In this document: positions 1-7,258 of the stretch, piece by piece
Layout: every line of letters starts with the position of its first letter
Numbering within the stretch: the first letter of the stretch is position 1
Assembly: GCA_947631005.1 (NCBI GenBank)
Contig: CANRJR010000010.1
Span: 1-59,578 of the forward strand
Direction of reading: 5' to 3'
From: an uncultured Clostridia bacterium
GTDB lineage: Bacteria; Bacillota; Clostridia; Christensenellales; Borkfalkiaceae
Length of the DNA stretch: 59,578 bases
Translations under genes and position numbers: made by a program
The notes under the pieces: model-generated
Told to the model about the DNA's origin: nothing
Seen by the model: only the letters and a program-made list of their open reading frames with translations
Databases searched by the model: none

Positions 1-174
1 AAAAAGATCATCGACGGGATCGAGATCGACAAGTCGGTCATCGACCCCGAGGACGAGGAACTGCTCGAAGATCTCGTCCTCGCCGCCATCAACGACGGAT
101 ATAAGAAAGCGGACGCCGTCTACCGCGAAAAAATGGGAAAATTCGGCGGCGCAGGCATGGGAGGACTGTTCTGA
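1..174 (+). CDS. YbaB/EbfC family nucleoid-associated protein, C-terminal part
   Basis: The reading frame is open from base 1 and stops at 172-174, giving the last 57 residues of a small protein. The sequence (start [18 protein letters not shown], end with a glycine-rich GGAGMGGLF tail) fits the C-terminal half of YbaB/EbfC proteins, which are about 100-residue DNA-binding dimers. Its stop overlaps the recR start (TGATG). The ybaB-recR pair is a widely conserved arrangement, usually behind dnaX, so the position supports the call. The 5' part lies outside the window. Confidence 0.85.
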   Translation, partial: KKIIDGIEIDKSVIDPEDEELLEDLVLAAINDGYKKADAVYREKMGKFGGAGMGGLF

Positions 175-773
175 TGGACGTGTTCATCGAACCCATCGGG
201 AAGCTCATCAACGAGTTTTCCAAACTTCCAGGCGTGGGAAAAAAGACGGCGCAACGGTACGCCTACCGCATCGTCTCCATGACCGACGGCGAAGTGCAGA
301 CGTTCGCCGAAGCGGTGCTCGACGCCAAGCGGCGGGTGCGCTTTTGCAAGGTCTGCGGCAATTTCACGGTCGCGGGCGAGGAGCTTTGCGCCATTTGCCG
401 CACGCGCGACAAGTCTACGATCTGCGTGGTCAAAGAGCCGCGCGACGTCGTTGCGCTCGAAAAATTGCACACCTACACGGGGGTCTACCACGTTCTGCAC
501 GGGGTGATCGACCCGATGAACGGCGTCACGCCCAATAAGATCGCCATCAAAGAACTGCTCGCGCGCGTGCAAGAGGGCGGCGTGAAGGAGGTCATCATGG
601 CGACCAATCCCGACGTGGAGGGGGAGGCGACGGCGATGTACATCGCAAACCTCTTAAAGCCGCTCGGGATCGTCGTCACGCGGCTCGCCCACGGCATTCC
701 CATCGGGAGCGAACTCGAATATACCGACGAGGTGACGCTCGAACGCGCGCTCGTCGAACGCAAGGCGTTATAA
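174..773 (+). CDS. recR: Recombination mediator protein RecR
   Basis: A 199-residue protein of the usual RecR length. It has the N-terminal helix-hairpin-helix region ([15 protein letters not shown] near residues 18-32), a zinc finger with Cys58, Cys61, Cys72 and Cys75, and a C-terminal Toprim domain ([13 protein letters not shown]). RecR works with RecF and RecO to load RecA at single-stranded gaps in the cytoplasm. The ATG overlaps the stop of the upstream YbaB-type gene, so the two are translationally coupled. The next gene starts 25 bases downstream with its own ribosome binding site. Confidence 0.97.
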   Translation: MDVFIEPIGKLINEFSKLPGVGKKTAQRYAYRIVSMTDGEVQTFAEAVLDAKRRVRFCKVCGNFTVAGEELCAICRTRDKSTICVVKEPRDVVALEKLHTYTGVYHVLHGVIDPMNGVTPNKIAIKELLARVQEGGVKEVIMATNPDVEGEATAMYIANLLKPLGIVVTRLAHGIPIGSELEYTDEVTLERALVERKAL

Positions 774-798
774 CAGAACGGTCATTATAAGGAGAATT

Positions 799-1773
799 AT
801 GAAAATTTCTGTACTCGGATGCGGAAGATGGGGCTCGTTTATCGCGTGGTATCTTTCGCGCCGCGGCAACGACGTGGTGAGCTGGGGGGAGGAAAGCGCG
901 CCGTCTTACCGCGTCCTCAAAGAGACGGGGCGCAACGAATACGTCGCCCTCGACGGCAACATCCGCCTCACCTGCGACCTCGAAGAGGCGGTACGGCACG
1001 CCGAAATCGTCGTCATCTCCATCTCCGCGCAGGGCTTGCGCGGGTTCATGCAACGCGTCGTCTGCTATCCCTTTGCGGATAAAACGTTCGTGCTCTGCAT
1101 GAAAGGCATCGAAGCGGAAACGGGAAAGCGGCTCTCGGAGATCCTCGTTGAAAGCGGCGTCTCGCCCGATAAAATCGCCGTTTGGGTCGGACCGGGGCAC
1201 ATCCAGAGCTTTGTGCAGGGCATTCCGAATTGCATGGTCATCGACTCCGCGAACGACCGCTTGAAGCGCGGGCTCGCCGACGCCTTCCGTTCCGACCTCA
1301 TCCGCTTTTATTACGGCGACGACCTCATCGGGACGGAGATCGGGGCGGCGGCGAAGAACGTGATGGGGATCGCCGCGGGCGCGCTCGACGTCATTTGCGT
1401 CCCCCTCAAAGGACCGCTCATGTCGCGCGGGGCGCGGGAAGTGGCGCGCCTCATCCGCGCCATGGGGGGAAACGAGCTCTCCGCCTACGGGCTCGCCCAC
1501 CTCGGCGACTACGAAACGACGCTCTTCTCTCCCTACTCGAACAACCGCGCCTACGGCGAAATGCTTGCCCGCGGAAAGCGGTTCGAAAAGTTGGCGGAGG
1601 GGGTCGCCACGTCCGCGGCAATGAAACTGCTCGGCGAAAAATACGGCGTGGAACTTCCCATCACCGAGGCGGTCTACTCGGTCTGCTACGGCGACGGGGA
1701 CGACGAAGCGCGATGCCGCGAGGCGATCGGCGCGCTGTTTTCCCGCCCGCCCAAGTCGGAATTGTACCTGTAA
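799..1773 (+). CDS. gpsA: NAD(P)H-dependent glycerol-3-phosphate dehydrogenase
   Basis: A 324-residue protein starting at ATG after GGAGAATT. The N-terminal Rossmann motif LGCGRWGSFIAWYLSRRG and the C-terminal substrate domain (EIGAAAKNVMGIAAGALD, then SRGAREVARL and LAHLGDYETT) match GpsA. The enzyme would reduce dihydroxyacetone phosphate to sn-glycerol-3-phosphate for phospholipid synthesis. The C-terminal part is less typical: YSNNRAYG stands where SRNR(R/N)(F/Y)G is usual. It follows recR in the same direction and could be cotranscribed. A closely related dehydrogenase of the same fold is the only serious alternative. Confidence 0.88.
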   Translation: MKISVLGCGRWGSFIAWYLSRRGNDVVSWGEESAPSYRVLKETGRNEYVALDGNIRLTCDLEEAVRHAEIVVISISAQGLRGFMQRVVCYPFADKTFVLCMKGIEAETGKRLSEILVESGVSPDKIAVWVGPGHIQSFVQGIPNCMVIDSANDRLKRGLADAFRSDLIRFYYGDDLIGTEIGAAAKNVMGIAAGALDVICVPLKGPLMSRGAREVARLIRAMGGNELSAYGLAHLGDYETTLFSPYSNNRAYGEMLARGKRFEKLAEGVATSAAMKLLGEKYGVELPITEAVYSVCYGDGDDEARCREAIGALFSRPPKSELYL

Positions 1774-1809
1774 CGCCGTCCAAATCGAGCTTTTTCAAAA
1801 TTTGAATAG

Positions 1810-1828
1810 TATTATGTCAGGCATAATA
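1810..1828. promoter_or_regulatory. Inverted repeat, possible operator (TTATGTC-GACATAA type)
   Basis: TATTATGTCAGGCATAATA is a near-perfect palindrome between gpsA and the glycosyltransferase promoter. The same core (ATGTCAGACAT) recurs at 40611-40630 ahead of thrS. No U-tract follows, so it is not a terminator. A protein-binding site or a dispersed repeat are the plausible explanations. Confidence 0.4.
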
Positions 1829-1889
1829 ACCTAAAATTTTGCACAAGCAAGGAAAAATTTCAAATCATTTGAATCGATCCGATCCCCCT

Positions 1890-1919
1890 TGACAAGTCCG
1901 CAAAAGAGCGGTATAATGA
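1890..1919 (+). promoter_or_regulatory. Sigma-A-type promoter of the glycosyltransferase gene
   Basis: TTGACA, a 17-base spacer and TATAAT are all consensus. They are followed by a short leader and AGGATAGCC before the ATG at 1948. Confidence 0.85.
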
Positions 1920-1947
1920 TTGCGGCGGGATCGCCGATAGGATAGCC

Positions 1948-3207
1948 ATGGATGTTCCAAAGAGAAGATCAAAAGACTACGCGGCGCAGATGAAACGCCT
2001 CGTGGCGGAATATAATTCGAACGGGAAGAAGACGATCTTGCTGACCTGCGACGCATTCTTTCCCGTGTTCGACGGCGTCATCAACGTGATGGACAACTAT
2101 GCGTCCCGTCTCAAAGATACGATGAACGTACTCGTGCTCGCGCCGTCTTTTAAGGGCAAGGTGTACTGCCGCGAATATCCCGTCCTCGGGACGGTGAGTT
2201 TTTATTCCAAAAAGCTCTTTTATCAAGTGGCGTTGCCCCAGCTCGACGGGCGGGCGAAACGCATTCTCAAACAGTTGCGCATCGACGTGATCCATGCGCA
2301 TTCGCCCTTTTTCGTCGGGCGGTACGCTTTGAAGCTGCACAAGCGGCGGGGCATTCCGCTCGTCACCACCTTTCACAGCCAATATAAAATGGATTTCCAA
2401 AAGACGGTCGGAAGCGGCGCGCTGTGCCGCTTTATGATGCGCTTCATCATGAAAACCTTTAACGGGAGCGACGAGGTTTGGACGATGAACGAGTCGGTCG
2501 GAAACGTTTTGAAGTCATATGGCTATCACGGGCGCGCTTTCCGCTATCTTCCGAACGCCACCTGTTTGCCTCTTCCCGACGACTACGAGGGGGAGCGCGC
2601 GCGGGGACGGGCGCGGTACGGCGTCGGCGACGAACCGCTGTTCATTTGCGTCGGGCGCATCGTTTCGCAGAAAAACATCTATTTCGTTTCCGAAGTGCTC
2701 GGGGTGCTCAAACGGCTGGGATTTGCCTTCAAAATGCTCTTCGTCGGCGACGGTCCTGACCTTGCCGCGCTCAAAAAGTCGGTCAAAGAGCAAAATATCG
2801 AGGAAGAGGTTTATTTTACGGGGCAGGTGCGGGACAGCGCGCTTCTCTGCGAGATCTATTCCGCGGCGGATCTTCTGCTCTTCCCGAGCTATTACGATAC
2901 GATCGGGCTTGTGCAGGTCGAAGCGGCGTCGCGGTTTACGCCCACGGCATTCGCGGCGAACAGCGTCGCCTCGTGCACGGTGAGAAACGGCGTCGACGGG
3001 TATGTGTTCCCGCATGAAAAGGAGGAGTTTGCGCGCCGTATCATCGAAGTCGTCGAGAGCGGCACGCTCCATACCGTCGGGGAACGGGCGATGCGCGATC
3101 TCTATATCACTTGGGACGACGTCGTCGCGCAGGCGAAAACGTATTTCATGGAACTGATCGCCGCGCACGAAGCGGGAGAACCGTCGCCCGAAGCGGAGAA
3201 AGAATAA
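1948..3207 (+). CDS. Glycosyltransferase family 4-like protein
   Basis: A 419-residue cytoplasmic or membrane-peripheral glycosyltransferase of the GT-B fold. The N-terminal acceptor half begins at ILLTCDAFFPVFDGVINVMDN, with VIHAHSPFFVGRYALKL, typical of GT4 enzymes that act on diacylglycerol or phosphatidylinositol-type lipids. The C-terminal donor half has CVGRIVSQKNIYFV, LFVGDGPDLAALK and a final FPSYYDTIGLVQVEAAS stretch containing the conserved acidic residue. Many relatives make glycolipids or wall polymers; the acceptor and sugar cannot be read from sequence. It stands alone with its own consensus promoter and is followed by tRNA-Val. Confidence 0.85.
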   Translation: MDVPKRRSKDYAAQMKRLVAEYNSNGKKTILLTCDAFFPVFDGVINVMDNYASRLKDTMNVLVLAPSFKGKVYCREYPVLGTVSFYSKKLFYQVALPQLDGRAKRILKQLRIDVIHAHSPFFVGRYALKLHKRRGIPLVTTFHSQYKMDFQKTVGSGALCRFMMRFIMKTFNGSDEVWTMNESVGNVLKSYGYHGRAFRYLPNATCLPLPDDYEGERARGRARYGVGDEPLFICVGRIVSQKNIYFVSEVLGVLKRLGFAFKMLFVGDGPDLAALKKSVKEQNIEEEVYFTGQVRDSALLCEIYSAADLLLFPSYYDTIGLVQVEAASRFTPTAFAANSVASCTVRNGVDGYVFPHEKEEFARRIIEVVESGTLHTVGERAMRDLYITWDDVVAQAKTYFMELIAAHEAGEPSPEAEKE

Positions 3208-3256
3208 AGATTCTACGAAAAAAATCAAAAAAAATCACGATTCGGCGAAAGAATGC

Positions 3257-3285
3257 TTGACATCGCGCGAATTATCGTGTATCAT
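3257..3285 (+). promoter_or_regulatory. Promoter of tRNA-Val
   Basis: TTGACA, a 17-base spacer and TATCAT end 15 bases before the tRNA 5' end. Confidence 0.8.
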
Positions 3286-3300
3286 AGTATCGTTGCGCAT

Positions 3301-3377
<77 letters not shown>

Positions 3378-3379
3378 CT

Positions 3380-3432
3380 AAACCCTGTATATTGCGTCGG
3401 ATTCTTCGGAGTGACCAATATGTGGGGTTTTC
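3380..3432 (+). terminator. Terminator of tRNA-Val
   Basis: A long imperfect stem (AAACCCTGTATATTG with CAATATGTGGGGTTTT) and a T-rich tail follow the CCA end directly. Confidence 0.65.
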
Positions 3433-3561
3433 GTTTATTCTCCCCGCTCTATTCGATGCGTTTTTATGATTGCGATAATCATTTGAAAGATTGCGATTGC
3501 ACTACGATATTGTGAGTAGATCTCTTTATTTAGCGAAATGGGGGGATGATTTGAGACATAT
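3433..3561. other. Intergenic stretch without a recognisable gene
   Basis: AT-rich sequence between the tRNA-Val terminator and the truncated tRNA-Leu copy. No supported coding frame or RNA was seen. Confidence 0.6.
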
Positions 3562-3585
3562 GCCGCCGTGGTGGAATTGGCAGAC
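3562..3585 (+). pseudogene. Truncated 5' copy of tRNA-Leu
   Basis: GCCGCCGTGGTGGAATTGGC plus AGAC is identical to the first 24 bases of the intact tRNA-Leu at 3752, including the acceptor 5' strand and the D-arm. After base 3585 the similarity ends and no matching 3' half follows. It could be a partial duplication or the scar of an element that recombined within tRNA-Leu. Confidence 0.85.
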
Positions 3586-3751
3586 CTCGTCGCCGTGATC
3601 TTCGCCCGATGCCTTTGCTGAACGCAAAGGCAACTTCGCTCCGCTACGTCTCCTCTCCCCGCAAAAATACTTCGTCTTTTTGCGGAGACCCCATCCCGCG
3701 CGTCTCGCTTTGCTTGGCGGGGTAGGGGAATAATTCGAAACTTTTTAATAT
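3586..3751. other. Non-coding insert between partial and intact tRNA-Leu
   Basis: About 165 bases hold three inverted repeats: TGCCTTTGC with GCAAAGGCA, CCGCAAAAA with TTTTTGCGG, and TCCCGC with GCGGG. No coding frame is supported. It may be a structured RNA or the remnant of an excised element. Confidence 0.5.
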
Positions 3752-3836
3752 GCCGCCGTGGTGGAATTGGCAGACGCGCGGGATTTAGGATCCCGTGGGG
3801 CAACCCGTGTCGGTTCAAGCCCGACCGGCGGCACCA
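3752..3836 (+). tRNA. tRNA-Leu (UAG)
   Basis: An 85-base type II tRNA with a long variable arm and encoded CCA. The acceptor GCCGCCG pairs with CGGCGGC. The anticodon loop TTTAGGA gives anticodon TAG. It borders the accessory minus-strand region. Confidence 0.95.
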
Positions 3837-3872
3837 AAAGGTGGGACGCTCATATGAGCGTCCCACCTTTTG
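3837..3872 (+). terminator. Terminator of tRNA-Leu
   Basis: A perfect 34-base palindrome (AAAGGTGGGACGCTCAT and its complement) directly after CCA, ending in TTTT. Confidence 0.85.
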
Positions 3873-3911
3873 GTAATTTCGGGCGGGCGTAGCCCGCGCG
3901 AGGCGAAGCCG

Positions 3912-4037
3912 AAGCCATCGAGCCGCAGGCGAAACGGTGACATTACTGAACGAAAGTTGAACTATTTCAGTTTGCGTTCTTTTTATAAAAAGCGAGGACA
4001 ACCGCCCTCACTTTCCTTATATTCCGCTAAATTGAAA
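3912..4037. repeat. Direct repeat copy A (~126 bp)
   Basis: This segment matches 4983-5107 over its whole length with scattered changes (roughly 88% by eye). It contains an ACTGAA/TTCAGT inverted repeat and a GCGAGG...CCCTC hairpin; in this copy the hairpin is weakened. Read on the minus strand it lies 3' of the membrane gene at 4194-4700. Confidence 0.85.
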
Positions 4038-4193
4038 GTTATTTCTCTGATTTTTCCAAAATAAACGAAAAACTGCTGTCGTTGCTTTTAATTAATATGA
4101 AAGAGGATTATAAGAAATCTTATACTCCTCCTGTACTCTTTATGCCTACTTCTATTTCCTGCCGTTCATCTCTTCTGCAAGATTTTATCGGTA
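4038..4193. other. AT-rich intergenic stretch
   Basis: No gene is supported. The segment lies between repeat copy A and the stop of the minus-strand membrane gene. Confidence 0.5.
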
Positions 4194-4700
4194 CTATTTC
4201 CCGTTTATCCATAATTGGGCAAGGGTTTTCCTGGATAAAATTTCATCCTTATTCCGTTTGGAAGCAATCATCTGCCAATACGAATTACGCCCAACATTGA
4301 TACCGCCATGCTTTTTATGCTTTCGATAGCCGTCTTGCCCCGTATATATCGTAATCCATTCCATGATCGGCGATCCGGGATTCGGTTGCGCAGGTAGAGT
4401 CTCTATCGTTATGCATATTATGTTTTCCGGCGCAATTTCAGCTATCGTTATCCACATATATTTCTTTAATATGATATTCTCGCCCTTCATTACGGCAAAT
4501 TGCATGTTTTTCAAGAACTGAAAAAAGAAAAACAAGACGCCTAACCCGGATATGATGTACCAGATTATTCTCCATCCATCTATTTCCCACCCGAAAATAT
4601 TGGGTAAGAACAGAAAAAATGTGAATACACATAAAGCAATCAATGGAATTATTATCAAATGAAGCGGTTGAATAAGGAGTATTACATTTTTCTTTTTCAT
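4194..4700 (-). CDS. Small membrane protein of unknown function
   Basis: 168 residues from the ATG at 4700, chosen because GGTGGT precedes it and the product opens MKKKNVILLIQP. Two hydrophobic helices follow (about residues 7-35 and 45-65), then a soluble C-terminal half (residues 70-168) that may be a small beta domain. No family is recognised. The DNA is clearly more AT-rich than its surroundings and the gene is bracketed by the two copies of the 125-bp repeat, so recent acquisition is likely. A minus-strand promoter lies at 4878-4906. Confidence 0.6.
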   Translation of the reverse strand: MKKKNVILLIQPLHLIIIPLIALCVFTFFLFLPNIFGWEIDGWRIIWYIISGLGVLFFFFQFLKNMQFAVMKGENIILKKYMWITIAEIAPENIICITIETLPAQPNPGSPIMEWITIYTGQDGYRKHKKHGGINVGRNSYWQMIASKRNKDEILSRKTLAQLWINGK

Positions 4701-4877
4701 ATTACCACCAACCAGATAAAATAGATGAACTGAAAGTCGAATAAATACCATTTTTAAGTCCAATCATACTTTCATGAACCACAGCTGCTACTCGTTTCCT
4801 TGTATAATTCATAAAGATATATCTGGTCTCTTTCAATAATACACTTCTCCGATAAATTGCTGTTTATCGATATTATG

Positions 4878-4906
4878 ATTATAGCATAGAACCGAAAATA
4901 AATCAA
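4878..4906 (-). promoter_or_regulatory. Promoter of the small membrane protein gene
   Basis: On the minus strand TTGATT, a 17-base spacer and TATAAT predict a leader of about 170 bases. The 4701-4982 interval holds nothing else recognisable. Confidence 0.65.
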
Positions 4907-4982
4907 GTCTGAACGGGATAAAACTCAAAATAGGACTCTGGCGTGCGCTTGTCTGCGCAAACCTCAAAAACCGAAAAAAAGA

Positions 4983-5107
4983 AAGCCATCGAGCCGCAGG
5001 CGAAACGGTGACATTACTGAACGAAAGTTGAACCGTTCAGTTTGCGCTCTTTTTATAAAAAGCGAGGACAACCGCCCTCGCCTTCCTTATATTCCGCAAA
5101 ATTAAAA
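4983..5107. repeat. Direct repeat copy B (~125 bp)
   Basis: Second copy of the repeat at 3912-4037. It abuts the stop codon of the TfoX-like gene on the minus strand. Its ACTGAACG/CGTTCAGT stem and its GCGAGG/CCTCGC hairpin are both intact. Confidence 0.85.
5056..5081 (-). terminator. Terminator inside repeat copy B
   Basis: Minus-strand hairpin GCGAGGG-CGGTTG-TCCTCGC followed by TTTTTAT, about 30 bases after the TfoX-like stop. The stem resembles the aquaporin terminator at 24553. Confidence 0.75.
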
Positions 5108-5108
5108 T

Positions 5109-5426
5109 TCACCGCTTTTTCATTTTCGGCATTGGTAGGTCGTCATACATTGCCTCAAACAGTTCTGTCAAAAAAACCTTATCGTCCACATTGTCCACAT
5201 TGAGCATTTCCTTTGCGCCCTCATACGGCAAGGAATACTCCGCTTGGGGCAAATAGGATAGAGCGGATTTCACGGGTTTTACGAGCAATCGATCGTCGTA
5301 GATACCGCCGACAAGTTTACCGCGATAGTAAATGAGAAATTCACCCATCATAGGTTTATAGGTGATGTCCGTTAAGTCCGAAAGTTGCTCTAAAATGAAA
5401 TTCAAATATCCCTTGCTTGACGGCAT
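5109..5426 (-). CDS. TfoX/Sxy N-terminal domain protein
   Basis: 105 residues after a GGAGGAATT ribosome binding site. The motif YKPMMGEFLIYYRGKLVGGI and the later KPVKSAL and YEGAKEML segments match the TfoX N-terminal domain, the only domain present. In Gammaproteobacteria TfoX/Sxy proteins influence competence, but single-domain Firmicutes versions have no established role. The gene is the last of a minus-strand series that starts at EFR1 (8035). Repeat copy B provides its terminator. Confidence 0.8.
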   Translation of the reverse strand: MPSSKGYLNFILEQLSDLTDITYKPMMGEFLIYYRGKLVGGIYDDRLLVKPVKSALSYLPQAEYSLPYEGAKEMLNVDNVDDKVFLTELFEAMYDDLPMPKMKKR

Positions 5427-5448
5427 AATTCCTCCGCGGAATTGAAAT

Positions 5449-6018
5449 CTATTTTATATTTTTGAAATACTCTTCCCGCAAAATGCCGCGTTCCACGATA
5501 TCGACGCGCTCGCCTGTCGTGGGAGGGCGGAAGAACTTCCTGCGCGTCCCCTCATAGACGAGCCCGCACTTTTCCATAACGCGGGAAGAGCCGATATTTT
5601 CCGCCGCATGCTCGCCGTCGATGCGGAAAAATCCCACTTCCTCAAAGCAATAGCGCAGAACTTCGCGAAACGCCTCGGTCATAATGCCTTGACCCCACCA
5701 AGCCTTGCCCATACAATAGCCGATCGTGCCGCGTTCCTGAAACTCGTCCGCGCGCATGACGGCAATGTCGCCGATGAGGACGTTTTCCTCCTTTAAGACG
5801 ATCGCCCAATGGTAGGTGTGCGGCTCTTTGTACTCGCGTTCCCACGTTTGGAGGAGGGCGCGCGTGACCGTGAGATCCCCGTGCGGCTTCCATGTGAGGT
5901 ATTTCGTGACGTCGGGGTCGTTCATCCAATGATCAAACGCCGCTTCGGCGTCGCTCTCTTTCCACGGACGCAAGGTCAAACGTTCGGTTTCCAAAATTTT
6001 TGTGCCTTTGTGTTGCAT
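5449..6018 (-). CDS. GNAT family N-acetyltransferase (RimJ/RimL-like)
   Basis: 189 residues, starting at the ATG preceded by AAAGGAGAATCGT. The opening ILETERLTLRPWKESDAEAA is the typical start of RimJ/RimL-type acetyltransferases, and GTIGYCMGKAWWGQGIMTEA carries the acetyl-CoA pyrophosphate-binding loop (motif A). These enzymes transfer acetyl from acetyl-CoA to amino groups of proteins or small molecules. The substrate is not readable. The gene sits in the accessory minus-strand series, 22 bases upstream of the TfoX-like gene. Confidence 0.88.
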   Translation of the reverse strand: MQHKGTKILETERLTLRPWKESDAEAAFDHWMNDPDVTKYLTWKPHGDLTVTRALLQTWEREYKEPHTYHWAIVLKEENVLIGDIAVMRADEFQERGTIGYCMGKAWWGQGIMTEAFREVLRYCFEEVGFFRIDGEHAAENIGSSRVMEKCGLVYEGTRRKFFRPPTTGERVDIVERGILREEYFKNIK

Positions 6019-6048
6019 ACGATTCTCCTTTCTTTTGATATATACGCG

Positions 6049-6561
6049 CTATACCGAAAAGCGTTTTGCTCTTTGGCGGCGACGCTCGGTCGCCTCTTCG
6101 GAGTTGTCGAAAAATTGATAAATCACCCCGTTTTCAAAGGAAAAATCGTTTTCTTCCGTCAGTTCCCAATCGTTTACGTCGATGGTCGTATCTTTGGGAT
6201 TTGTTTTTCGCCCAAGCCAAAAGTTGGCGATCATAAATACATCTTGTTTGAGAAGCTGTTTCTTTGCGAACATCTTCAACCATTTGAGTTCTTCAAGCGC
6301 ATTTCTCGCGTAATTTTCGGATATGGCAACGCGAAACCGCCTTTCGTAATCAAGTCCGAATTCGCTGTCGATCGCATAGCATGGACGTCCCCGAAATACA
6401 TTTCCCAAGCAATCTTTTTCCTGTTCGGACAGTTCCGAACGGAAGGCGATCGCGCCGTCATACCACATATCGCCGCTTTGGATGGTAGACAAAATAGTTT
6501 TATATGGATAGACTGTCTTTTGCAGGGGAGTTTCCAGAGCCAAAAAACATTTCATTGACAT
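6049..6561 (-). CDS. Conserved protein of unknown function
   Basis: 170 residues from an ATG with a strong AAGGAGAAACGGTT site. The sequence is soluble, rich in aromatic and charged residues, and ends in a basic tail (ATERRRQRAKRFSV). No catalytic motif or known domain is recognised; it has no signal peptide or membrane helix. It is placed 30 bases upstream of the GNAT gene and downstream of a decayed kinase-like gene, within the run of accessory minus-strand genes. Confidence 0.65.
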   Translation of the reverse strand: MSMKCFLALETPLQKTVYPYKTILSTIQSGDMWYDGAIAFRSELSEQEKDCLGNVFRGRPCYAIDSEFGLDYERRFRVAISENYARNALEELKWLKMFAKKQLLKQDVFMIANFWLGRKTNPKDTTIDVNDWELTEENDFSFENGVIYQFFDNSEEATERRRQRAKRFSV

Positions 6562-6584
6562 AACCGTTTCTCCTTAATTTTGAT

Positions 6585-6815
6585 TCAGCTTGCGATGATT
6601 TCTTTTGCGATGGCGTCGATCCCTTTGGACGCGGTTTCGATTTTGACCGTATTTAACTTTTAATAGAAAGGCAACCGCGCAAGGCTTCTGTCGATGACCC
6701 GGCAAAACACAATGTTTTCATTGGCGGAACAATGCAGAAAGTTGTTGAGCAAGTGGCAAATGTTATCCATCACCATAGCTTTCGTCTCATTCTTCCCCGC
6801 AAAATCGGAATTTAC
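6585..6815 (-). pseudogene. Remnant of a P-loop (AAA-type) kinase-like gene
   Basis: One minus-strand frame encodes NETKAMVMDNICHLLNNFL, then ANENIVFC, then IDRSLARLPFY, an in-frame TAA, and KLNTVKIETASKGIDAIAKE before TGA. From memory this matches the middle and C-terminal end of a family of small ATP-binding kinase-like proteins. The N-terminal P-loop part is missing, the segment between NENIVFC and the IDRSLAR part is deleted, and a glutamine codon appears to have become TAA. It is therefore a dead gene. The upstream edge overlaps the end of the PNPOx-type gene. Confidence 0.65.
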
Positions 6816-7225
6816 AGCTCTATCGTTTCGGTCTTAAAATCGCAATACGATTCGGCTGTGACGCCCGTGAATTTCAACACGCAATAGTCGGGATCAGTCA
6901 CGCCTTGCTTATAGAACATCATATCGCCGAAACGCCAAATTTCATCTTTTGTCGGCTGGTCGGTGCAGACTTGCATTTCCCCGATCACCGAAACGCCCTG
7001 ATACTTGAATTTCCCGCGCTTATAAAAATAGACGCACGCCTTGCGATTTGCCAGATACTGTTTGATTTTACGGGACGAGGTGTTGGTCGTAAAATAGATC
7101 TCATTGCCGTCTATCTTACGAGGGGCGAGCATGGCGCGTATCACGGGATATCCTTGCTCGTTGACGGACGCAATAAACGCCGTCTTTTGTTCGGATATGA
7201 ATTGAAAAATTTGTGTTTTATCCAT
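6812..7225 (-). CDS. Pyridoxamine 5'-phosphate oxidase-fold (FMN-binding) protein
   Basis: 137 residues from the ATG at 7225, which is preceded by GGAGGATCGT; the longer frame adds five residues without a better site. The protein has the short split-barrel pattern of general-stress and flavin-binding proteins: AFIASVNEQGYPVIRAML, then YFTTNTSSRKIKQYLANRK and ACVYFYKRG. Such proteins bind FMN or F420-like cofactors and often act as small reductases. It lies 33 bases after the EFR1-type flavodoxin/ferredoxin gene, which suggests a flavin-linked pair. Confidence 0.85.
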   Translation of the reverse strand: MDKTQIFQFISEQKTAFIASVNEQGYPVIRAMLAPRKIDGNEIYFTTNTSSRKIKQYLANRKACVYFYKRGKFKYQGVSVIGEMQVCTDQPTKDEIWRFGDMMFYKQGVTDPDYCVLKFTGVTAESYCDFKTETIEL

Positions 7226-7258
7226 ACGATCCTCCGTCAAAATGCAATATATGTAACG

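Noticed and set aside
4082..4300. A 72-codon plus-strand frame in the AT-rich segment
   Set aside because: No ribosome binding site, overlap with the supported minus-strand membrane gene, and no recognisable protein pattern.
3912..5107. Integron attC sites
   Set aside because: The repeats follow genes as attC sites do, but a proper RYYYAAC/GTTRRRY pair was not found and no integrase is present.
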